Positions 1 through 5,221 of a DNA stretch of 5,221 nucleotides are shown here, one piece after another. The stretch spans positions 7,923-13,143 of the forward strand of contig DIHQ01000127.1 in the NCBI GenBank assembly GCA_002420235.1, written 5' to 3'. The stretch's first letter is position 1, and every line of letters begins with the position of its first letter. Source of the DNA: Flavobacteriales bacterium UBA5692 (GTDB taxonomy: Bacteria; Bacteroidota; Bacteroidia; Flavobacteriales_D; Sanyastnellaceae). Made by a program: the position numbers and the translations under genes. The notes under the pieces are model-generated. The model was not told the DNA's origin and did not search any database. It was given only the letters and a program-made list of their open reading frames with translations.

Positions 1-197
1 ATCAAAGCCATCAAATCGCTGGCATCCCAGACGACATTCGCACCAGAGATTTCACTAAGGTTCATGTCAGTCATTACGGCATTGACCATCGGATACGTAA
101 CATTGGGCTGGGGCATATCATCCCCTGTGATGGTGATTTGGCAACAGGTATCACCAATGGCGAAAAGGGCAGATAGAAGTAGAATTGCTATTCGCAT
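1..197 (-). CDS. Exported protein of unknown function, N-terminal fragment (truncated by window edge)
   Basis: Reading leftward from the ATG at 197-195, 65 codons stay open to the window edge, so only the N-terminus is seen. It starts with MRIAILLLSALFAIGDTCCQ: a basic residue, a hydrophobic core at about residues 3-14, then a short polar stretch. This is a Sec signal peptide, with likely cleavage between C19 and Q20. There is no good lipobox, because G-D-T precedes the first Cys, so a lipoprotein is unlikely. The mature part opens QITITGDDMPQPN and later has GANVVWDASDL. Exported Flavobacteriales proteins often begin this way, and many of those end in a type IX secretion sorting domain, but that end is outside the window. 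The start is decided by frame: the overlapping ATG at 201-199 stops after 16 codons. No Shine-Dalgarno is visible. The gene lies 37 bp after tamB on the same strand, with no hairpin plus T-run between them, so co-transcription is possible. The function cannot be named from this fragment. Confidence 0.8.
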   Translation of the reverse strand, partial: MRIAILLLSALFAIGDTCCQITITGDDMPQPNVTYPMVNAVMTDMNLSEISGANVVWDASDLMAL

Positions 198-212
198 GCA
201 TGCAGTTTGTAT

Positions 213-220
213 CGAAAGTA
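213..220 (-). promoter_or_regulatory. Candidate -7 element upstream of the exported-protein gene
   Basis: On the minus strand this reads TACTTTCG, one mismatch from the Bacteroidota -7 consensus TAnnTTTG. It ends 15 bases before the ATG at 197. No TTTG -33 element is seen at a suitable distance upstream. It lies within the 37-bp gap after the tamB stop codon, so the downstream gene could have its own weak promoter as well as read-through from tamB. An 8-base match with one mismatch can easily arise by chance. Confidence 0.25.
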
Positions 221-234
221 CGGCGGTTTTTCAC

Positions 235-3200
235 TTATTGGATTTTCCTTCCCCTCCATTCGTCAAAAGCCCATTTGAAACGTACTCCAACCCCTTGAAC
301 AGCATCCCCTTCTATGGCATTGGTGAGGGAGGTGCTTTGACGCGAATGTCCGGTAAGCTGAACGGCCCCATCGTCGGACAAATCAAAACTCACAGTGAGG
401 TCCTGTAGCTGAAAATCTTCAGCGTTAACTGAACCCATGGACAGAGCACCTACTTCGCCTTCGATGTGGAGGCGGTTATTGAGTAACTGGGTGCTGAGTG
501 CCAGCCCTACGGCCTGCTGACCACTTAAGGCATCTTGTGCGTAGTCCAACCCAACATCCATGGCCGGTGCAATTTGCGAAATCCAATGGCCAAGTTGATT
601 CGCCAAGAGCTGCGCGCTCTGGGCAGGCTGAATGAATCCGCCAACAGCTGCCTCAGTTGGGTCGGTGGGGATGAATTGATTTAACGTGAGCAGGCCTAGC
701 GCCTGACGCTGCACTTCTTCTTCGCTGACGAGAGCTCCTTCTACTAGAGCCTGAATCCGGGAGTCAGCATTTGGAACAACGACATCAAAGTCCAATGCGG
801 GCCGCAGCAATGAACCGGCGAGTTGCAGTTGCAAGTTCACAGGCATGCGGCTTGGGAGATCTTCTACGTCTGGAAGTAGAGGCTCAAGTGTGGTCCGGGT
901 AGTAAACGTTGTTGCGACGTTCAGTTTTGCGTCGTAAGGATTACCTTCCCAGGAAACTGTGCTTCCGGGCTGAATGTCAAAACGTTTATTCAACCAGTTT
1001 TTTAAAGTGAAATGATATGCGCCTTCAGTGATTTCTAGGCTACCTGTCATATCCAATTGTTCGAAATTATTAACCGCCAAGTCGAGGTGTCCAATGGCAT
1101 TGCCTACGATTTCGTCACCTACTTTTCGGTCGAAAACTATTCGCGCTTGTGCTCCGTCATTGATGTCAACTCCCAAGTTGAGTCTTGCATTTGAGAAAGT
1201 ACCGCGCGGAGCGACCGCAGCGTTAGAGTTTTCATTGTGTTTTTTGAATCGAACGAAGTCAGCATAATCCACATCGGATTGGCTGTCCATGGGCAGGGCA
1301 AAATCGGTTCCTAAGCCTGTTTTGATGTTCGCCTCGATTTCTAAGATTGGGCCATAACCTGAAATATTAATGTCCCCCGTCCCTCTTGCTGATCCATAAA
1401 ATAAGGCATCATCGGTAATCGGTATATTCATGAGCTCGATGGGTTGCTCTTGGATTTCAATGCCAAAATCCAAGTCCCATTCCTTGAATGCGGAATGCAA
1501 AAGCGTTCCATTAAATCGGGATGTACGCTCTTCTCGGTCGCGTAGGAACCATTGATCCATGAAGAATCCTTCGGGTTCGACCTTAACAATCCCGTCTGCT
1601 CGATACCGTGTTCCGAGGTAAGGTATAGTCAGTAATAAGTCTCTTGGGACAATGCGTCCAGAAATTCGAGGAAACTGGTCAAAACCAAGGGCAGTCAAAC
1701 GGCCTGAAACCTTGCCAAATAGTCCAATGCTTCCCGGGGGCATCTGCTGATTGATTGGCGCGAGGTCCAAGTCGGTAAAAGTAATGGTCGCTTTCCCTGA
1801 GCGCATGTCACCGATTGGGAGGTCAAGGATTACTTCAATGATTCCAGATGGGAATGCTTCGGCTCGGAGCTCGAGGTGAGGGGCGCTGATAGACCCCGAG
1901 GCTGTCACTTGTGCATTCATCGCGGCAAAGTCATTCCAAGATGCACTTTTGCAATGCAGAAATCCTTGGACTTCAGGTTGATCTTCATTTGATTGAAGAA
2001 TAATGCTGCCATGCACTCCCTTGAAGCCATGTAGTCCATCATTCCAATGCAGGCTATCGTGAGAAATGCTAGCCTTCAGATCCCAGTCGTTTTGAGTCGT
2101 GAATTCTCCTGACAGTTCAAGTAGACCTCCGTTCGAGCGCAGAGGCATCGATAACGTGTGCAATCTCGCCGTTTTAGAATCGATGACGACAGATGAAGGT
2201 TCATCTAGAGAGAAAATCTGTCCGCCAGCTTCGCCCGTTAATGTTTGAATCTCCAATTGTAGTTCCTCGTTACGGGTTTCAATTCTCCCATCAGCCACCG
2301 CAATGATTGGGTTGCTTTTAAAACACAGGCCGCGTAGCTCCCAATCTAAAATCGATGGGCGGTATGAGCTAAGAACGCCTTCAATACTGATACTATTAAC
2401 GTTTATATCTCTAAAAGAAAAAGATGGAACACTTGTGCTCACCTTACCGTCGTATCCATTCCACTGGGCTTCAAGAACGAAAGATTCAGAAGTAGTCAAA
2501 GGGAGATTAGTGAGCAGAGCGATGGGCTGAAAATTCATCACATTGATCCGAGCGTTTAGCTGAGGGAGGAGCAAACAACTATCATTTTTAGGCTCAAAAG
2601 CCATTCTTTGCAGATTAAATGACCAATCGGTAAGCAGGGTGGTGTTGCCTTCAATTTCTCCTGAGGTAAATCCTGAATCCCATGAAAGCGACCAAACATC
2701 GTGGATTCTTTTCTGAATAGCACTAAACGGTCCCAAAGCCTTGTGTGTGCTGTTCTGGATGAGAAAAAGATCCCGAACTTCCAAGACTTGTGTCCAGTTT
2801 TGCCAGTCCGTCCCGGATACTTGCCATCCGATTTTCGCTAATAATTTTCCCGGGTAGTTCGGTTCAAGTTGGGGGGCTAGTTGCTCTATGCGGGTCTCGG
2901 TGTCGATGGTCCAAGTTGATGGGTTGAATGCTACATTCCATACCGTTGTGATGGCATCGCCTCCTGGATGTGAAACGTTAACATTTCCCGACCAGCCATC
3001 ATGAATAGCATAACCATTCACGGCTAATTCCCAGGAGCCTGTGCACAGATCTTGTTCTGAAATATCAAAAGCAAATCCATTGATTACTGCAGAAAATTTA
3101 GTTTGATCATTGGTATTATCCAGTATCACCTCGAATTTTTGGTTTGAATCGGCATGCGGTGTCAATCGTCCGATCGTTCTAAGTCCTTCTTGGTCAACCT

Positions 3201-4221
3201 CAAGAATCCACTGGTCATGGGAACTGAAGAAGGTAGGTAATCTTATGCCAGCGATATCCGCGAGGGTTTGAATTTGAAAGGAATTAATTTCGATAGGACC
3301 AGCTTGCCAGCTAGTATCCTTGTATGCCACTGGAACCTTAATGTCGAGTTGAGAAAAGAAGCCTGTAATCCCTGCTTGAGTGTCCCATGTGAAACACCCT
3401 GTAATGGTTGAATCGGAGGCAAAGTAGGGCAATTCACTCAGCCAATGGTCCGAGCGAACAGGCCATCGTTCCAAACGCGGTGCGACCTTGAAATCCATAG
3501 TGGATTGCTCTGTATTCGTATGCCAATCCATGGAGACAAGCCCCCAATTGGATGCCGTTTCTAAGCTAATCTGCTGGGTCGAATCAACAGACTGTATATC
3601 AAGGACAAACCCTTCGATAGTGGTCGGTGATTCCCAAGCGCCTGACCAAGGGACATCACTCAAGGGGAGCGGAGATACTTTGGCTTGAGGTAACTGCAAA
3701 TAACCGCTCACAGCAGAACCGTCCAATTTCAGCTCGTCAATTGTCAATTTTTCCCATTCCAAGAGAACGGCTGCTCGCTGTGAGTGTATTTCCACGTGAA
3801 CGTCGCTAAAGCTAGCTTCCTCCACAAAAAGTGATTCACGAGCATCCTCCGCCGATTTGTAAGGTGAATGGACATCCGATGTGAAGACCATCCCGTGAAC
3901 CCCTTCAATTTGAATGTGGTCGATCTGCCGAGTCGGGCCGATAAGGCTAGTAATTTGAATTGTAGCTTGTTCGAAATGGAGGTTCGTGCCCATGGCGTTC
4001 GTAGCAGACAAATCCTTCAGTTCTATGGAGAACGGAAATAGCTTAAATGATGCTGAACCTACATTCCATTTGTAACCTTCTTCCAGTGTTGCTTTATTCA
4101 ATGCGATTCGGCACGCGAACGTCTGGAAGTCAGGGTTCAGCCAAATTGCAACGAAAAATGCCAAGCCGATCGCTATAAAGTAGCGTTTTCGGAAGGGTCG
4201 ATTTGCGATTGAGGATCTCAT
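235..4221 (-). CDS. tamB: TamB-like translocation/assembly module protein (AsmA-like/DUF490 family)
   Basis: This intact 1328-residue protein is anchored in the inner membrane and should span the periplasm. TamB proteins are long beta-rich, groove-like proteins that work with an outer-membrane Omp85 partner (TamA, or the TamL lipoprotein form in Bacteroidota) in outer-membrane protein assembly or phospholipid transport. The N-terminus is basic (R8-R13), followed by one membrane segment at about residues 14-28 and an AsmA-like stretch at about 40-110. The middle (about 110-900) is repetitive amphipathic beta-strand with no recognisable enzyme motif. The C-terminal TamB/DUF490 region (about 900-1328) carries the diagnostic motifs: FYGSARGTG at 941, ARIVFD at 1026, EGAYHFTL at 1066, NKRFDIQPG at 1078, SWEGNPYDAKL around W1091, LANQLGHWISQI at 1206, ALSTQLLNNRL at 1241 and GVGVRFKW at 1310. 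The chosen ATG places the anchor right at the N-terminus. E. coli TamB has 1259 residues; many Bacteroidota versions are longer. There is no Shine-Dalgarno. It diverges from tsaD across 38 bp. TamB-like membership is secure; the exact cargo is not known from sequence. Confidence 0.93.
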   Translation of the reverse strand: MRSSIANRPFRKRYFIAIGLAFFVAIWLNPDFQTFACRIALNKATLEEGYKWNVGSASFKLFPFSIELKDLSATNAMGTNLHFEQATIQITSLIGPTRQIDHIQIEGVHGMVFTSDVHSPYKSAEDARESLFVEEASFSDVHVEIHSQRAAVLLEWEKLTIDELKLDGSAVSGYLQLPQAKVSPLPLSDVPWSGAWESPTTIEGFVLDIQSVDSTQQISLETASNWGLVSMDWHTNTEQSTMDFKVAPRLERWPVRSDHWLSELPYFASDSTITGCFTWDTQAGITGFFSQLDIKVPVAYKDTSWQAGPIEINSFQIQTLADIAGIRLPTFFSSHDQWILEVDQEGLRTIGRLTPHADSNQKFEVILDNTNDQTKFSAVINGFAFDISEQDLCTGSWELAVNGYAIHDGWSGNVNVSHPGGDAITTVWNVAFNPSTWTIDTETRIEQLAPQLEPNYPGKLLAKIGWQVSGTDWQNWTQVLEVRDLFLIQNSTHKALGPFSAIQKRIHDVWSLSWDSGFTSGEIEGNTTLLTDWSFNLQRMAFEPKNDSCLLLPQLNARINVMNFQPIALLTNLPLTTSESFVLEAQWNGYDGKVSTSVPSFSFRDINVNSISIEGVLSSYRPSILDWELRGLCFKSNPIIAVADGRIETRNEELQLEIQTLTGEAGGQIFSLDEPSSVVIDSKTARLHTLSMPLRSNGGLLELSGEFTTQNDWDLKASISHDSLHWNDGLHGFKGVHGSIILQSNEDQPEVQGFLHCKSASWNDFAAMNAQVTASGSISAPHLELRAEAFPSGIIEVILDLPIGDMRSGKATITFTDLDLAPINQQMPPGSIGLFGKVSGRLTALGFDQFPRISGRIVPRDLLLTIPYLGTRYRADGIVKVEPEGFFMDQWFLRDREERTSRFNGTLLHSAFKEWDLDFGIEIQEQPIELMNIPITDDALFYGSARGTGDINISGYGPILEIEANIKTGLGTDFALPMDSQSDVDYADFVRFKKHNENSNAAVAPRGTFSNARLNLGVDINDGAQARIVFDRKVGDEIVGNAIGHLDLAVNNFEQLDMTGSLEITEGAYHFTLKNWLNKRFDIQPGSTVSWEGNPYDAKLNVATTFTTRTTLEPLLPDVEDLPSRMPVNLQLQLAGSLLRPALDFDVVVPNADSRIQALVEGALVSEEEVQRQALGLLTLNQFIPTDPTEAAVGGFIQPAQSAQLLANQLGHWISQIAPAMDVGLDYAQDALSGQQAVGLALSTQLLNNRLHIEGEVGALSMGSVNAEDFQLQDLTVSFDLSDDGAVQLTGHSRQSTSLTNAIEGDAVQGVGVRFKWAFDEWRGRKIQ

Positions 4222-4231
4222 CTATTGCACG

Positions 4232-4239
4232 TGAAAGTA
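4232..4239 (-). promoter_or_regulatory. Candidate -7 element for tamB
   Basis: On the minus strand this reads TACTTTCA, which matches TAnnTTTG except for the final two bases. It ends 10 bases before the tamB ATG at 4221, implying a transcript with only a few untranslated bases if it is used. It forms one half of the palindrome shared with the tsaD side. A convincing -33 TTTG at normal spacing is not visible, and an upstream one would fall inside the tsaD coding region. Confidence 0.35.
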
Positions 4240-4245
4240 TACTTT
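4234..4245. repeat. 12-bp perfect palindrome in the tamB/tsaD divergent intergenic region
   Basis: The sequence AAAGTATACTTT is identical to its reverse complement, with its centre between 4239 and 4240. It sits almost centrally in the 38-bp gap between the two start codons. Each half supplies the TACTTT core of a possible -7 element on one strand. It could therefore be a symmetric bidirectional promoter core, an operator for a dimeric regulator, or both. It has no loop, so it is a poor RNA hairpin, and no T-run suggests a terminator. Confidence 0.6.
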
Positions 4246-4247
4246 TG
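4240..4247 (+). promoter_or_regulatory. Candidate -7 promoter element for tsaD
   Basis: The plus strand reads TACTTTTG, an exact match to the Bacteroidota -7 consensus TAnnTTTG recognised by the primary sigma factor of that phylum. It ends 12 bases before the tsaD ATG, so a start a few bases downstream would give a very short leader. The -33 partner is weak: the nearest TTTG, at 4202-4205, is too far upstream, and the sequence at normal spacing (about 4217-4220) is CTCA. The call rests on the -7 match and its location in the only non-coding DNA here. Confidence 0.45.
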
Positions 4248-4259
4248 CAGTCAGAAACC

Positions 4260-5221
4260 ATGCCAACTCTTCCCGTAATTCTAGCTTTCGAATCTTCCTG
4301 TGACGATACAGGAGTAGCTGTTATCCGTGGGTCCGAAGTGCTTTCCAACACAATTGCGAATCAGACGGTGCATGAAAAATACGGTGGAGTGGTGCCGGAA
4401 TTGGCTAGTCGTGCTCATGTCCAGAATATTGTGCCCACCTTGGAATTAGCAATTAAGACCGCAGGAATCCAAATTGCCGAAATTGATGCTGTAGCGTATA
4501 CACTAGGTCCAGGATTAATGGGAAGTTTGCACGTGGGAGCGGCTTTCGCCAAGTCATGGGCCTGGGCGCACGGCATCCCTATGGTGCCAGTCAATCACAT
4601 GCAGGCTCATATCCTCGCACATTTTTTGGCTCCAGAGCCCTACCCAGCATTCCCTTTCCTTTGTTTGACGGTGAGCGGAGGACATACACAGTTGGTTCGG
4701 GTTGATGCTCCACTAGAAATGTCAGTTCTCGGAGAGACAAAGGATGACGCGGCTGGAGAAGCCTTCGATAAGGTCGCCAAATTAATGGGGCTTCCATACC
4801 CCGGAGGACCTGTGTTGGATAATATGGCTAGGGAGGGTGATAGCTCCGCCTTTTTATTTACCAAGCCAAAAGTACCGGCATTGGATATGAGCTTCAGTGG
4901 ATTGAAAACTCAAATATGGCAATTGTTGCGTGAGCAAGTTCAGCTAGATCCATCTTTTATTGAAGAGCGAAAACATGACATCGCCGCGAGTGTTCAGCTC
5001 GCTATTATTGATATTCTGATGGGAAAATTGGAGAAGGCAGTCGCGCAAACAGGGATTGAACGAGTAGCCATCGCAGGTGGTGTTTCAGCAAATACTGGAT
5101 TGCGTTCAAGGCTTCAAGGGAAGCAAGAGGAATGTGGCTGGCAGGTATTTATTCCGCCCATGGATTATTGCACGGACAATGCGGCAATGGTAGCCATTGC
5201 TGGCAATCTACTGTTTGAATC
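4260..5221 (+). CDS. tsaD: tRNA N6-adenosine threonylcarbamoyltransferase TsaD (C-terminus cut by window edge)
   Basis: TsaD transfers the threonylcarbamoyl group from threonylcarbamoyl-AMP (made by TsaC/TsaC2) to N6 of A37 in tRNAs that read ANN codons, giving t6A. In bacteria it works in the cytoplasm with TsaB and TsaE. The frame stays open from the ATG at 4260 to the right edge, giving 320 codons of an expected 335-340. All hallmarks of this ASKHA-fold (Kae1/Qri7) family are present: ILAFESSCDDT at residues 7-17, HEKYGGVVPELASRAH at 38-53, GPGLMGSL at 83-90, VNHMQAH at 111-117 with metal ligands H113 and H117, SGGHTQ at 139-144, DDAAGEAFDK at 162-171, PYPGGP at 179-184, SFSGLKT at 211-217, GGVSANTGLR at 273-282, and CTDNAAM with the third metal ligand D306. 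The ATG is chosen because the family begins a few residues before this first motif; the in-frame TTG at 4245 lies in the likely promoter. No Shine-Dalgarno is seen. It is normally essential or nearly so. Nothing suggests loss of function. Confidence 0.97.
   Translation, partial: MPTLPVILAFESSCDDTGVAVIRGSEVLSNTIANQTVHEKYGGVVPELASRAHVQNIVPTLELAIKTAGIQIAEIDAVAYTLGPGLMGSLHVGAAFAKSWAWAHGIPMVPVNHMQAHILAHFLAPEPYPAFPFLCLTVSGGHTQLVRVDAPLEMSVLGETKDDAAGEAFDKVAKLMGLPYPGGPVLDNMAREGDSSAFLFTKPKVPALDMSFSGLKTQIWQLLREQVQLDPSFIEERKHDIAASVQLAIIDILMGKLEKAVAQTGIERVAIAGGVSANTGLRSRLQGKQEECGWQVFIPPMDYCTDNAAMVAIAGNLLFE

Noticed and set aside
198..234. Possible transcription terminator after tamB
   Set aside because: I found no GC-rich hairpin followed by a T-run on the minus strand. 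Only an A-run (GTGAAAAACC) and short chance pairings are present.
64..408. Plus-strand open frame of 114 codons
   Set aside because: It runs antisense across the signal-peptide gene and the conserved C-terminus of TamB. The protein has no recognisable motif, and both minus-strand genes are well supported.
3243..3437. Minus-strand open frame of 64 codons in another frame inside tamB
   Set aside because: It is nested in tamB in a different frame and has no domain or initiation signal of its own. The tamB frame is continuous through it, so it is not a frameshift sign.
1028..3809. Several plus-strand open frames of 60-79 codons (1028-1267, 2303-2530, 3488-3688, 3627-3809)
   Set aside because: All lie antisense to the intact tamB frame, have no family resemblance and look like chance frames opposite a long gene.
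4228..4233. CACGTG hexamer in the divergent gap
   Set aside because: A six-base palindrome is expected often by chance, and no bacterial regulator in this context is known to me to use it, so it is not listed as a site.
4245..4247. TTG as an alternative upstream start for tsaD
   Set aside because: It is in frame, but it falls inside the likely -7 element and would add only five residues before the family's usual start.
4130..4351. Minus-strand open frame of 73 codons crossing the tamB start and the intergenic region
   Set aside because: It is antisense to the conserved ESSCDDT region of tsaD and out of frame with tamB. It does not resemble an N-terminal extension of either gene.
4591..4864. 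Two minus-strand open frames of 68 and 74 codons opposite tsaD
   Set aside because: They lie opposite the highly conserved metal-binding and SGGHTQ region of tsaD. They are best explained by its codon composition.
1..5221. CRISPR arrays, tRNA or rRNA genes, insertion sequences, phage or defence genes
   Set aside because: I saw no spaced direct repeats, terminal inverted repeats, transposase motifs or RNA gene signatures. Nearly all bases are used by three recognisable coding regions.

Overview
The window looks like ordinary chromosomal DNA from a member of the Bacteroidota, probably near the Flavobacteriales. Three things point that way. The TamB protein has the C-terminal motif set typical of that phylum. 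The TsaD protein has the Bacteroidota-style sequence (for example SNTIANQTVHEKYGGVVPEL). The partial secreted protein begins its mature part with Q-ITIT followed by a GDDMPQPN stretch, a common opening for exported flavobacterial proteins. None of the three starts has a clear Shine-Dalgarno sequence, which also fits. GC content is moderate, roughly 45-50% by eye.

Layout from left to right. Positions 1-197 (minus) hold the first 65 codons of an exported protein that runs off the left edge. A 37-bp gap (198-234) follows. Positions 235-4221 (minus) are one intact 1328-codon gene for a TamB-like envelope protein. A 38-bp divergent intergenic region (4222-4259) contains a 12-bp perfect palindrome that could supply a -7 promoter element to both flanking genes. 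Positions 4260-5221 (plus) are tsaD, the tRNA t6A37 threonylcarbamoyltransferase, cut by the right edge about 15-20 codons before its expected end. Apart from the two short gaps the window is fully coding.

The genes serve different functions: outer-membrane biogenesis or lipid transport (TamB), tRNA modification (TsaD) and an exported protein of unknown role. The exported protein follows tamB on the same strand with no visible terminator between them, so it may be read from the tamB transcript. No mobile element, CRISPR array, RNA gene, phage gene or defence system is visible. I see no evidence of a new biological system. The most interesting points are the compact symmetric divergent promoter and the TACTTT motif found just upstream of all three starts.
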